From positions 1 through 64,000 of the forward strand of contig NZ_JAPFBW010000009.1 of assembly GCF_026153205.1 (NCBI RefSeq): a DNA stretch of 64,000 nucleotides, read 5' to 3'. The translations under genes were made by a program, and so were the position numbers. Source of the stretch: Aquabacterium sp. A7-Y. Lineage in GTDB: Bacteria > Pseudomonadota > Gammaproteobacteria > Burkholderiales > Burkholderiaceae_C. Below are positions 54,487 to 63,497 of the stretch, one piece after another. The notes below the pieces were generated by a model that was given only the letters and a program-made list of their open reading frames with translations, made no database searches and was not told the DNA's origin. The stretch's first letter is position 1. Each line of letters starts with the position of its first letter.

Positions 54487-55509
54487 ATGAAAGCCACTGC
54501 GGCGGCCAGACAGCCAGCGACCGGGGCATTCCGGCCCGGTCCGCTGCAGCGGCTGCGCTCGCGCCTGCGCGCCTGGCTGCAAGGCCGGCTGCCAGTCTCC
54601 GACACCTTGCTGCTGACCCAGGGCAACGTCTATATCCTGCCCACCCGGCCGGGCCTGATGTTCGCACTGACCTTGCTGGTGCTGCTGCTCGCTTCGATCA
54701 ACTACCGGCTCAACCTGGGGTACCTGCTGACCTTCCTGCTGGCCGGCGCGGGCATCGCCGGCATGTACCTGACCCACGGTACCCTGCGCGGCCTCACGCT
54801 GCATCTGAAGCAGCCCGCACCGGTGTTCTGCGGGGATGCCGCGATGCTCGAGGTGACCCTCACCAGCGCCGCGCGCCGCCCGCGTTACGGCATCGGCCTG
54901 CGGGTGCTGCGCGAGGACCGCCGCAGCGCCGCATCCGGATGGAGCTGGACCGACGTACCGCCCGAGTCACAGGCGCTGGCCCATGTGGCCTTCCAGCCCC
55001 AGCGGCGCGGTCGCCACCGGGTCCCGTCGCTGACGGCCGAAACGCGCTTTCCGCTCGGCATCTTCCGCGTCTGGGCCATCTGGCGGCCGGCCGCCGAACT
55101 GCTCGTCTACCCCGCCCCCGAGATGCAGGCGCCCCCGCTGCCCGGCGCTCAGCCCATGCCGGGCGGACCGGTCAACGCACGGCACAGCCAGGGCGGCGAG
55201 ACCGAGGGTGTGCGGGCCTACCGGCGCGGCGATCCCTTGAAGCTGGTGGTCTGGAAGAAGGTCGCCAAGAGCGACGAGATGGTCAGCCGCGACACCTCGG
55301 CCGCAGCCCGCCAGGAACTCTGGATCGACTACCAGCTCACCGGCGGCGCCGACCTGGAACGGCGCCTGTCGCGCCTGACGGCCTGGGTGCTGAGCGCCGA
55401 CCGGCTGGGCATGGCCTACGGACTGCGCCTGCCCGGTCACGACATCGCGCCCGACCATGGCGAGGCGCACCGGCGCCGCTGCCTCGAACAGCTGGCCTTG
55501 TACGCCTGA
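54487..55509 (+). CDS. DUF58 domain-containing protein
   Basis: A 340-residue protein with two membrane helices near 56-90 and a C-terminal DUF58 domain (von Willebrand-like fold), including GGETEGVRAYRRGDPLKLVVWK near 237-258. DUF58 proteins are always paired with MoxR ATPases and are probably its clients. The N-terminal 45 residues are basic. It is 10 bases after moxR and 80 before the TgpA gene. Confidence 0.88.
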   Translation: MKATAAARQPATGAFRPGPLQRLRSRLRAWLQGRLPVSDTLLLTQGNVYILPTRPGLMFALTLLVLLLASINYRLNLGYLLTFLLAGAGIAGMYLTHGTLRGLTLHLKQPAPVFCGDAAMLEVTLTSAARRPRYGIGLRVLREDRRSAASGWSWTDVPPESQALAHVAFQPQRRGRHRVPSLTAETRFPLGIFRVWAIWRPAAELLVYPAPEMQAPPLPGAQPMPGGPVNARHSQGGETEGVRAYRRGDPLKLVVWKKVAKSDEMVSRDTSAAARQELWIDYQLTGGADLERRLSRLTAWVLSADRLGMAYGLRLPGHDIAPDHGEAHRRRCLEQLALYA

Positions 55510-55589
55510 GCGCCGGGGCCGCCGAAACCTGCCTGCCGCCCTGCCCCGTTACCCGCCCACCACTGCCCCCGACACGCCCCGAAAGACCC

Positions 55590-57680
55590 ATGCCCGCCCC
55601 ACGCACCGCCCCCGCCGCCCCCCGGGCAGCGCTGCACGAGCGCTGGTCCAATCTCAGGCACCTGCCGCGCGAGACGCGCGACACCCTGTTCCTGCTGGCT
55701 GTCATCGGCTGGGTCATCGCGCCTCACCTGCCGCGCCTGCCGGGGTGGTGCTCGATGCTGGCGGCCGCGGTGCTGCTGTGGCGGGGCTGGCTGGCCCTCG
55801 GCGCCCGGGCCCTGCCCGGCCGCTGGGTGGTCGGCGCCTTGCTGGCCGTCTCGGTGGGCGCGACGCTGATGAGCTACCGCACCCTGCTGGGCAAGGAGGC
55901 CGGCGTCACGATGGTGGTCGTGCTGATGGTGCTCAAGACCCTCGAGCTGCGCGCGCGGCGCGACGCCTTCGTGGTGTTTTTCCTCGGCTTTTTCCTGGTG
56001 CTGACGCACTTCCTGTACTCGCAGTCCATCCTGATCGCGTTGGCCATGGTGGTCGCGGTCTGGGGTCTCCTGAGCGCCCTGGTGCTGGCCCACATGCCGG
56101 TCGGCCAGCCAAGCCTGGCGAGCGCCGGCCGCCTGTCGGCCCGCATGTGCCTGTTCGGCGCGCCGGTGATGGTGGCGCTGTTCGTGTTGTTTCCCCGCTT
56201 CGGGCCCTTGTGGAAGCTGCCCCAGGACGCCGACAGCGCAGGCACTGGCCTGTCCCAGCAGATGCGCATGGGCGCCCTGGCCGAACTGGCGCTCGACGAC
56301 AGCGTGGCGCTGCGGATCCGCTTCGACGGACCGGTGCCGCCTGCCGAGCAGCTCTACTTCCGGGGCCCGGTGCTGGCGGCCTTCGACGGGCTGGAGTGGC
56401 GGCCGCTCAGGGACGTCTACCGGAGCCCGTCGCAGCAGATCAGCGCGGAGCTGCAGGTGCAAGGCCCGGGCATAGGCTACGAAATGACCGTGGAGCCCAC
56501 CCGCGTCCCGGTGCTGCCCGCGCTCGAAGCCACCGCCGAGGTGGAGCCGGACCCGGGCCCCCGCCCGCGCATGGCGGCGAGTCTGGAATGGTCCCTGGGC
56601 CGCCCGCTCGTGGAGCGCGAGCGTTTCCGCGCGACCGCCTATCCGGCCTTCCGGCACGGCCCGCAGCGCGCGGTGCAGGGGCTGCACGACTACCTGCGGC
56701 TGCCACCCGGCTACAACCCCCGCACCCTGGCCTGGGCCGCCGCGCTGCGCCGCGAGCCGGGCCTCGCCCAGGCAGACGCCCGCCGCTTGGCCGACGCGGT
56801 GCTGCAGCATGTGCGGCGCGAGAACTACGTCTACACCCTGGCACCGGGCGCCTACGGCGACGAACAAGGCCGCCACGCGGTCGACGAGTTCTGGCTCGAC
56901 CGCCGGCAGGGCTTCTGCGAGCATTTCGCGGCCGCCTTCACGGTGGTGATGCGGGCCCTCGACGTGCCGGCACGTATCGTCACCGGCTACCAGGGTGGCG
57001 AGCTCAACCCGGTGGACGGCTACTTTCTTGTCACCAACAGCCAGGCCCATGCCTGGGTCGAGTACTGGCAGGAGGGCGCGGGCTGGATACGCGCCGACCC
57101 GACCGCGGCGGTGGCCCCGGAACGGGTACAGCGTTCGACCCGTCTGCGCGCGCCGCCCGGTTTTGTCGCCAGTGTGCTGGGCACCGAGGATTCAACCTTC
57201 TGGCGTGGCCTGCAGCACCGCCTGGATGCCCTCAACAACGCCTGGAACCAGCGGGTGCTCAACTATTCGCGCAGCGAGCAGCTGGACCTGCTCAGGCGTG
57301 CCGGCTTCGAGTCGCCCGACTGGAGCGACCTGGCCAAGCTGCTGCTCGGGCTGCTGGTCCTGGCCTCGGTGCTTGGCGCCGGCTGGACACGCTGGGAGCG
57401 CAGTCGGCAGGACCCCTGGCTGCGCGCCTACCACCGCGTGCAGCAGCAACTCGCCGCCGCCGGCCTGCCCTCGGCCGGCCATGTCCCGCCGCGCGAGCTG
57501 GCAGGACTGGCGCTGCAGCGCTGGGGTGAGCCGGCCCGGGCGGTGGCCGAGCTGCTGCTCGGCATGGAGGCCGAGCGCTATGGCCGGGCATCGGGCGGCG
57601 CTGCGGCTTCCGGCTCTACACTCTCGCGCTCCCTGGCGCGCGATCTGAAGCGTGCCCTTGCACGACTGGACCATGCCTGA
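55590..57680 (+). CDS. tgpA: TgpA-type transglutaminase membrane protein
   Basis: A 696-residue protein with an N-terminal membrane domain of about six helices (TgpA N-terminal family), a periplasmic transglutaminase core and one C-terminal helix followed by a DUF4129-like tail. The catalytic triad is Cys443 (QGFCEHFA), His487 (SQAHAWVEYW) and Asp503 (RADPTAAV). TgpA is essential in Pseudomonas aeruginosa, and its cellular substrate is not firmly known. The ribosome site is weak. The stop overlaps the start of mltB by eight bases. Confidence 0.9.
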   Translation: MPAPRTAPAAPRAALHERWSNLRHLPRETRDTLFLLAVIGWVIAPHLPRLPGWCSMLAAAVLLWRGWLALGARALPGRWVVGALLAVSVGATLMSYRTLLGKEAGVTMVVVLMVLKTLELRARRDAFVVFFLGFFLVLTHFLYSQSILIALAMVVAVWGLLSALVLAHMPVGQPSLASAGRLSARMCLFGAPVMVALFVLFPRFGPLWKLPQDADSAGTGLSQQMRMGALAELALDDSVALRIRFDGPVPPAEQLYFRGPVLAAFDGLEWRPLRDVYRSPSQQISAELQVQGPGIGYEMTVEPTRVPVLPALEATAEVEPDPGPRPRMAASLEWSLGRPLVERERFRATAYPAFRHGPQRAVQGLHDYLRLPPGYNPRTLAWAAALRREPGLAQADARRLADAVLQHVRRENYVYTLAPGAYGDEQGRHAVDEFWLDRRQGFCEHFAAAFTVVMRALDVPARIVTGYQGGELNPVDGYFLVTNSQAHAWVEYWQEGAGWIRADPTAAVAPERVQRSTRLRAPPGFVASVLGTEDSTFWRGLQHRLDALNNAWNQRVLNYSRSEQLDLLRRAGFESPDWSDLAKLLLGLLVLASVLGAGWTRWERSRQDPWLRAYHRVQQQLAAAGLPSAGHVPPRELAGLALQRWGEPARAVAELLLGMEAERYGRASGGAAASGSTLSRSLARDLKRALARLDHA

Positions 57681-58800
57681 ACCGACCTTGCTGCCCTTCC
57701 TGCGCCGCGCGCGCCCCGGCCTGCCGGCTGCCCTGCTCGCCACTGCGCTGGCACTGGCCGCCCGGCCCGCACCGGCTCAAAACACCACCCCCCCGCCGGC
57801 ACCGGCCGCCGCCGAGGCACCCGACGTCGTGACCTACGGCGGCCGGGCCGACGTGATGACGCTGGCCGACGAGATGGCGCAGCGCCGAGGGCTCGACGCC
57901 GGCTGGGTGCGCGACACCTTGTCGCGGTCGCGCTACATCCCTGCGGTGGCGCGTTTCATCATGCCGTCGGCGGCCGGCAGCGCGAAAAACTGGACCGCCT
58001 ACCGCTCGCGTTTCGTCGAGCCGCGGCGCATCCGCGCGGGCCTCGCCTTCTGGCAAGCCAACGAGCGCTGGCTGCGACAAGCGGAGGAGATGTACGGCGT
58101 GCCGGCCGATGTCGTGGTCGGCATCGTCGGCGTCGAGACCATCTACGGTCAGCACATGGGCAACTTCCGGGTGCTGGACGCACTGGCGACCCTGAGCTTC
58201 GACTTCCCCGCCGGCCGCCGCGACCGCAGCGCCTTTTTCCGAGAGGAGCTGGAGCAGTTCCTGGTGTTGTGCCGCAGCGAGGGGCTGGACCCGGTCGCGC
58301 CGCGTGGCTCCTATGCCGGCGCCATGGGCATGCCCCAGTTCATGCCCAGCAGCTGGAACCGCTACGCCGTGGACTTCGACGGCGACGGACGTATCGACCT
58401 GCACGCCAGCGCGCCCGACGTGATCGGCAGCGTGGCCCACTATCTGTCGGAGTTCGGCTGGCAGCGCGGCCAGCCCACCCACTTCGAGGTGGCCGCGCCG
58501 GTCGACCTGCGTGACCGCGCCGTGCTGCTCGCGCCCGACATCCTGCCCAGCTTCACGGCCGAGCAGTTCGCCGCCCAGGGCGCGGGCCTCTCGCCCGAGG
58601 GCCGCGCCTACACCGGCAAGCTGGCGCTGGTCGAGCTGCAGAACGGCGAAGCCGCGCCCAGCTTCGTCGCCGGCACCGCCAACTTCTACGCCATCACGCG
58701 CTACAACTGGTCGAGTTACTACGCAATGGCCGTCATCGAGCTGGGCCGCTCGGTCGCGGCGCTGCAACAGGCACGCAGCCTGGCCCCGGCCCTGCCCTGA
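57673..58800 (+). CDS. mltB: lytic murein transglycosylase B
   Basis: A 375-residue peptidoglycan-cleaving enzyme of lytic transglycosylase family 3. An N-terminal signal (about 1-36, ending PAPAQ) has no lipobox Cys, so it is probably soluble in the periplasm rather than a lipoprotein. Catalytic Glu155 is in GVETIYGQHMG, and the SYAGAMGMPQFMPSSW block is near 215-230. The start was placed at the ATG inside the end of tgpA, and a GTG 21 bases upstream is possible. Coupling with TgpA suggests linked cell-wall work. Confidence 0.92.
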   Translation: MPEPTLLPFLRRARPGLPAALLATALALAARPAPAQNTTPPPAPAAAEAPDVVTYGGRADVMTLADEMAQRRGLDAGWVRDTLSRSRYIPAVARFIMPSAAGSAKNWTAYRSRFVEPRRIRAGLAFWQANERWLRQAEEMYGVPADVVVGIVGVETIYGQHMGNFRVLDALATLSFDFPAGRRDRSAFFREELEQFLVLCRSEGLDPVAPRGSYAGAMGMPQFMPSSWNRYAVDFDGDGRIDLHASAPDVIGSVAHYLSEFGWQRGQPTHFEVAAPVDLRDRAVLLAPDILPSFTAEQFAAQGAGLSPEGRAYTGKLALVELQNGEAAPSFVAGTANFYAITRYNWSSYYAMAVIELGRSVAALQQARSLAPALP

Positions 58801-58903
58801 AGGCAGCCCGGCCACGGGCGAAAACGCCGGTCTTTCGCCAGCTTCCGGTCCCCCCGGGGCGTGGGCCTTGCCCGTCAAACCGCGGCGGGAGGGCCCGCAT
58901 TAG

Positions 58904-58959
58904 GCACCAATATGCACAGAGACAGCGCCTCACGCTGGTGCAATGCGAATAATTGGTGC
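58904..58959 (+). repeat. GCACCAAT inverted repeats upstream of the HPP gene
   Basis: GCACCAAT (58904-58911) is mirrored by ATTGGTGC (58952-58959), with a further GGTGCAAT at 58937-58944. These half-sites resemble those of NtrC-type sites (GCACC-N5-GGTGC), although spacing is not ideal. They sit 22-77 bases before the probable HPP start. Confidence 0.45.
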
Positions 58960-58980
58960 TTTTTGCCCCAAGACGGGACG

Positions 58981-60177
58981 TTGACCTTGCACTGGCTCCA
59001 GTCTCTCCATGCCCTTCTGCCTCCTCCCTTCCACGCCAGCCCGGTGGAACGCCTGCGCGCCTGCTTTGGCGCCTTGCTCGGTCTGCTGCTGACCGGCCTG
59101 ATCGCACGCGCCACGGTCGACCCATCGGCACAACTCCCGCTGCTGATCGCCCCTCTGGGCGCCTCGGCGGTGCTTTTGTTCGCGGTGCCTTCGAGTCCGC
59201 TGGCCCAGCCCTGGTCCGTGTTCGGCGGCAACACGATGTCAGCGCTGGTCGGTGTGAGCTGCGCCCGCTGGGTCGGCGACCCGCTGTTCGCGGCGCCCCT
59301 GGCGGTCGGCTGCGCCATCGGTCTGATGTTCCTGGCGCGCTGCCTGCACCCGCCCGGCGGCGCCGTGGCCCTGCTGTCGGTGGTCGGGGCGCCGGCCATC
59401 AAGGCGCAGGGTTATGCTTTCGTGTGGTGGCCAGTGGGGCTGAGCTCGCTGCTGCTGGTGCTGGCGGCCCTGCTCTACCACCGGCTCACCGGACACCGCT
59501 ACCCGCACCCCGCGCGCACGCCTGCCGCGGAGTCGCCCCACCACACGGCGGACCCCACGCCGAGCGAGCGCGTCGGCATCCGCGAGGAGGACGTGCGCGA
59601 GGCACTGCGCCGGCGCCCCGAACTGGTCGACATTGCCGAGGACGATCTGCAGGCACTGATCGCCGGTGTCGAACAGCAGGCCTTGCTGCGGCACCCCGGG
59701 GTGCCGACCTGTGCCGAGCTGATGTCGCGCGATGTGGTCGCCATCGGACCGGACACATCGCCGGCCCAGGCCTGGGCGCTGCTGCGGCACCACCAGGTGC
59801 GCGCCCTGCCGGTCGTCGACGCCGAACGCCGGGTGGTCGGCCTGTTGTCCGGGGGCGACTTTTTCACCGGCGTCGACTGGCGCGAGCAGGACAGCGCCGG
59901 CGCCAACTGGCGACGTTTCCTGCGCCGTGTCGGCACCGCCGAGGGCGTCGACGGCGGCCCGGTCACCGTGCGGCGGCTGATGCGCACATCGCCGCTGACG
60001 GTCGGGCCGGAAGCGCCGCTGCCCGAGGTGGTGGAAGCCATGACCGAGGGCGGCTTGCACCCCCTGCCGGTGGTCGACGACGAGGGCCGCCTGCAGGGCA
60101 TCGTCACGCCCTCCGACCTGGTCGCGGCACTGTACCGGCTCGCGGTTACCGGCGCTCAGGGCGCGCTGAAGGCCTGA
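58981..60177 (+). CDS. HPP family membrane protein with two CBS domains
   Basis: A 398-residue protein. The first 160 residues hold four membrane helices of the HPP family, with the motif CLHPPGGAVALL near 120-131. Residues about 240-385 form a CBS pair (MSRDVVAIGPDTS, then LMRTSPLTVGPEAPL). HPP proteins include nitrite transporters, and CBS pairs bind adenosine nucleotides as sensors. The start is unclear: TTG at 58981 (or 58987) gives the family-like N-terminus; an ATG at 58912 would lie inside the repeat region. No ribosome site is seen. It ends 18 bases from the convergent transglutaminase gene. Confidence 0.82.
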   Translation: MTLHWLQSLHALLPPPFHASPVERLRACFGALLGLLLTGLIARATVDPSAQLPLLIAPLGASAVLLFAVPSSPLAQPWSVFGGNTMSALVGVSCARWVGDPLFAAPLAVGCAIGLMFLARCLHPPGGAVALLSVVGAPAIKAQGYAFVWWPVGLSSLLLVLAALLYHRLTGHRYPHPARTPAAESPHHTADPTPSERVGIREEDVREALRRRPELVDIAEDDLQALIAGVEQQALLRHPGVPTCAELMSRDVVAIGPDTSPAQAWALLRHHQVRALPVVDAERRVVGLLSGGDFFTGVDWREQDSAGANWRRFLRRVGTAEGVDGGPVTVRRLMRTSPLTVGPEAPLPEVVEAMTEGGLHPLPVVDDEGRLQGIVTPSDLVAALYRLAVTGAQGALKA

Positions 60178-60195
60178 GCGGGAGCGCTGCGGCGC

Positions 60196-60990
60196 TCACA
60201 GCCGCTGGATGTCGATATGCACCTGCATGGTCTCCTCGCCGCCGCCATGGCGTATGCCCTTGACGGGCGGGCAGGCGGCGTAGTCCGGCCCCGCCGCCAG
60301 GCGCACGTGGCGCTCGTCCATCAGGCAGGCGTGTGTCACGTCCACGCTCAGCCAGCGGCGCGCCTCAATGTCCACGCAGACGTCAACCCAGGCATGGCTG
60401 GCGAGTTCGGGCGCATCCGGGGCGTGGAAGTAGCCGCTGACATAACGGGCCGGCACGCGGTGGGCGCGGCAAGCGGCGATAAAAACATGCGCCTGGTCCT
60501 GGCAGACGCCCTTGCCCCAGTCGAAGGCTTCCAGGGCGGTGGTCTGCACGTCGGTGTGGCCCGGCCGGTAGCTCACCTGCTCGCACACCGCACGCGCCAG
60601 CGCGATCAGGTTGTCGGGCGCGAGGCCGGCGTCGAGGTGGGGTGCTGCAAAGGCGGCGACCCGCCGGTGCGGCTCGGCCAGCGGGGTCGGGCGCAGGTAG
60701 AGCCAGGGTGAGGGCTGGCCCGGCAGATCGGCCAGCTCGGCGCAGGCAAACGTCTCGACCACGCCCTGCGCCCGCACCGTGCCCTTGCGCAGTCGCGGCG
60801 GCAAGCTGCAGGTGTGGGTGTGGTTGCCGTAGCCGTCCACCGAGGCGAACACGGGCGCCGGCGCATGCACCTGCCAGTGCACCACCGTCTGGTGCGGCGA
60901 GGAGGCCGGGGTCAGGCAGTAGGCCTGCACGCCATGCTGGATCTCCGTGGCGTATTCGTAGTGGGTGGCGTGCTGGATCTGCAGGCGCAT
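60196..60990 (-). CDS. transglutaminase-like cysteine protease family protein
   Basis: A 264-residue soluble protein with an N-terminal bacterial transglutaminase-like region (MRLQIQHATHYEYATEIQHG) and a catalytic core with Cys163 (WGKGVCQDQAHVF), His199 (SHAWVDV) and Asp217 (LSVDVTHA). No signal peptide is found. Homologues are always next to alpha-E and ATP-grasp genes, as here. It likely cleaves or forms an isopeptide or peptide bond made by the ATP-grasp enzyme; this is inference. Confidence 0.88.
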   Translation of the reverse strand: MRLQIQHATHYEYATEIQHGVQAYCLTPASSPHQTVVHWQVHAPAPVFASVDGYGNHTHTCSLPPRLRKGTVRAQGVVETFACAELADLPGQPSPWLYLRPTPLAEPHRRVAAFAAPHLDAGLAPDNLIALARAVCEQVSYRPGHTDVQTTALEAFDWGKGVCQDQAHVFIAACRAHRVPARYVSGYFHAPDAPELASHAWVDVCVDIEARRWLSVDVTHACLMDERHVRLAAGPDYAACPPVKGIRHGGGEETMQVHIDIQRL

Positions 60991-61009
60991 CGTCGCAAAG
61001 CCCTCGCCT

Positions 61010-61969
61010 TCAGCCGCTCACCGGGACCAGGAAGTCGCGGCTGATGCCGGCGCCCAGATCGTTCACGCGATCGAGGAACTGGGTCAGGAAGGCGTGCAGA
61101 CCGGTCGCCAGGATCTCCTCGATGCTGCCGTACTGCAGGTCGGCCCGCAGCCGCCCGGCGCGGCGCAAGGTCTCGTGCGACTGCTCGTTGGCGACATCAC
61201 GCAGGTTCAGCACCACCTCGTTGAGGCAGGCGGCGAGCGAGCGCGGCATGTCGGGCCGCAGGATCAGCAGCTCGGCCACCTTCTCGGGACGGATCACGTT
61301 GCGGTAGACCTTGCGGTAGACCTCGAAGCCCGAGACCGAGCGCAGGATGGCCGACCAGTGATAGAAGTCGTACTCGAGGTCCTTCTGGCTGGCGGCACCG
61401 AAAAACTCGCTCTGCACGGCATGGAACTTCACGTCCAGCAGCCGGGCGGTGTTGTCGGCACGTTCCAGGAAGGTGCCGATGCGCAGGAAGTGGAAGGCCT
61501 CGTCCTGCAGCATCGTGCCCAGGGTGACACCGCGCGAGAGGTGCGAGCGGAACTTGACCCACTCGAAAAACTGAGCCGGGTCGCGCTGCAGCCGGCCTGT
61601 GCCGAGCAGACGATTGAACTCCAGCCAGGTCTGGTTCTGGGTCTCCCAGACCTCGGTGGTCAGCGTGCCGCGCACGGCCCGCGCGTTCTCGCGCGCGGCG
61701 CGCAGGCAGGCGGCGATGCTCGACGGGTTGCTGCCGTCGCGCACCATGTAGTCCATCACATTGCGGGCCGAGACGGTGTCGTAGCGGCGCGCGAAGTCCA
61801 GGCTCAGCTCCGAGATGCTCAGCAGGCCCTTCCAGCCCAGCTCGGCCACGCCGGCGGATTGCGGCAGCAGGCTGGTCTGGTAGTTGACGTCCAGCATGCG
61901 CGCGGTGTTTTCGGCGCGCTCCATGTAGCGCGCCATCCAGAACAAGTGGTCGGCAGTCCTCGACAGCAT
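61010..61969 (-). CDS. alpha-E domain-containing protein
   Basis: A 319-residue all-helical protein of the alpha-E family, starting with MLSRTADHLFWMARYMERAENTARML-like residues that are rich in conserved Arg and Glu. The family accompanies circularly permuted ATP-grasp enzymes and is of unknown activity. It begins four bases after the ATP-grasp gene stop and ends 19 bases before the transglutaminase gene, forming a three-gene operon. Confidence 0.9.
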   Translation of the reverse strand: MLSRTADHLFWMARYMERAENTARMLDVNYQTSLLPQSAGVAELGWKGLLSISELSLDFARRYDTVSARNVMDYMVRDGSNPSSIAACLRAARENARAVRGTLTTEVWETQNQTWLEFNRLLGTGRLQRDPAQFFEWVKFRSHLSRGVTLGTMLQDEAFHFLRIGTFLERADNTARLLDVKFHAVQSEFFGAASQKDLEYDFYHWSAILRSVSGFEVYRKVYRNVIRPEKVAELLILRPDMPRSLAACLNEVVLNLRDVANEQSHETLRRAGRLRADLQYGSIEEILATGLHAFLTQFLDRVNDLGAGISRDFLVPVSG

Positions 61970-61973
61970 CTCT

Positions 61974-63410
61974 TCAAGCCTCTAGCACCCAGGTGTCCTT
62001 GGTCCCGCCGCCCTGGCTGCTGTTGACGACCAGCGAGCCTTCCTTGAGCGCCACCCGGGTCAGCCCGCCGGGCACCATCTGCACGCTCTGGCTGCTCAGC
62101 ACGAAGGGGCGCAGGTCGATGTGGCGCGGCGCGATGCCGCTTTCCACATACGTGGGGCAACTGGAGAGCGCGAGGGTCGGCTGGGCAATGTAGCGCGACG
62201 GATCGGCCACCAGCCGGGCGCGGAAGTCCTCGATCTCCTGGCGCGTGGCGGCCGGGCCGACCAGCATGCCGTAGCCGCCCGCGCCGTGCACCTCCTTGAC
62301 CACCAGCTCGCTCAGGTGGTCCAGCACATAGGCGAGGTCCTGCGGCTCCCGACAGAGGTAGGTGGGCACGTTGTTGAGCACCGGCTGCTCGCCGAGGTAG
62401 AACTCGATCATCTTCGGCACATAGGGATAGATGGACTTGTCGTCCGCAATGCCGGTGCCGATCGCGTTGGACAGGGTCACGTTGCCGGCCCGGTAGACAC
62501 TCAGCAGCCCCGCGCAGCCGAGCGAGGAGTCGGGCCGGAAGGCCAGCGGGTCGAGGAAGTCGTCGTCGACCCGGCGGTAGATCACGTCCACCCGCTTCGG
62601 TCCCTGCGTGGTGCGCATGTAGATGAAGTTGTCCTTGACGAACAGGTCCTGGCCCTCGACCAGCTCGACCCCCATCTGCTGCGCCAGAAAGGCGTGTTCG
62701 AAATAGGCCGAGTTGTACATGCCGGGCGTCAAGACCACCACCGTGGGCTCGTTGACGCCGGCCGGCGCGACCGCCCTCAGGCTGTCGAGCAGCAGGTCGG
62801 GGTAGTGGTCGACCGGGGCGATGCGGTGCTCGCTGAACAGCTCGGGGAACAGCCGCATCGTCATCTTGCGGTTCTCCAGCATGTAGCTGACGCCGCTGGG
62901 CACGCGCAGGTTGTCCTCCAGCACGTAATACGTGCCACTGCCGTCGGTGTTGCCGGCGCGCACGATGTCGATGCCGGCAATGTGCGCGTAGACCTTGCAG
63001 GGCACGTCCACGCCCAGCATCTCGGGGCGGAACTGCGCATTGCCGAACACCTGGTCGGGCGGGATCAGCCCGGCCTTGATGATCTCCTGGTCGTGGTAGA
63101 TGTCGTGGATGAAGCGGTTCAGTGCCGTCACGCGCTGGGTCAGGCCGCGCTCCATCTCGCGCCATTCCTGGGCCGGGATGATGCGGGGAATCAGGTCGAA
63201 GGGGATCAGCCGTTCGGTGCCGGAGCCGTCCTCGTCCTTGGCACCGTAGACCGCGAAGGTGATGCCGACGCGGCGGAAGATCATCTCGGCTTCCTCGCGC
63301 CGCGACCGCATGGTGTCGTCGCTCTGGCGCGCCAGCCAGCGGTCATAGGTGCGGTAATGGTCGCGCACGGCACCGTCGCCGGCATGCATCTCGTTGAAGC
63401 TGGGTCTCAT
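61974..63410 (-). CDS. circularly permuted type 2 ATP-grasp protein
   Basis: A 478-residue protein of the circularly permuted ATP-grasp family (DUF404/407/403 region). Typical blocks are RLIPFDLIPRIIPAQEW near 86-102, GTYYVLEDNLRVPSGVSYML near 177-196, and VDVIYRRVDDDFLDPLAF near 296-313. It should form an amide or peptide bond using ATP; the acceptor is unknown. The start MRPSFNEM is preceded by GGAGAG. It is the first gene of the ATP-grasp/alpha-E/transglutaminase operon. Confidence 0.9.
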   Translation of the reverse strand: MRPSFNEMHAGDGAVRDHYRTYDRWLARQSDDTMRSRREEAEMIFRRVGITFAVYGAKDEDGSGTERLIPFDLIPRIIPAQEWREMERGLTQRVTALNRFIHDIYHDQEIIKAGLIPPDQVFGNAQFRPEMLGVDVPCKVYAHIAGIDIVRAGNTDGSGTYYVLEDNLRVPSGVSYMLENRKMTMRLFPELFSEHRIAPVDHYPDLLLDSLRAVAPAGVNEPTVVVLTPGMYNSAYFEHAFLAQQMGVELVEGQDLFVKDNFIYMRTTQGPKRVDVIYRRVDDDFLDPLAFRPDSSLGCAGLLSVYRAGNVTLSNAIGTGIADDKSIYPYVPKMIEFYLGEQPVLNNVPTYLCREPQDLAYVLDHLSELVVKEVHGAGGYGMLVGPAATRQEIEDFRARLVADPSRYIAQPTLALSSCPTYVESGIAPRHIDLRPFVLSSQSVQMVPGGLTRVALKEGSLVVNSSQGGGTKDTWVLEA

Positions 63411-63497
63411 CGTTTCACTCTCCGGACGGCCGTCATGCAAGAAGCAGGCCTTGCACCCGGGGGCCGACAAGGGCAGCGGGCCGGCCCGCGCCCTGCT

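Noticed and set aside
58903-58918. Possible sigma-54 promoter (AGGCAC then TGCAC) before the HPP gene
   Set aside because: The GG to GC distance is nine instead of ten bases, which normally abolishes sigma-54 recognition.
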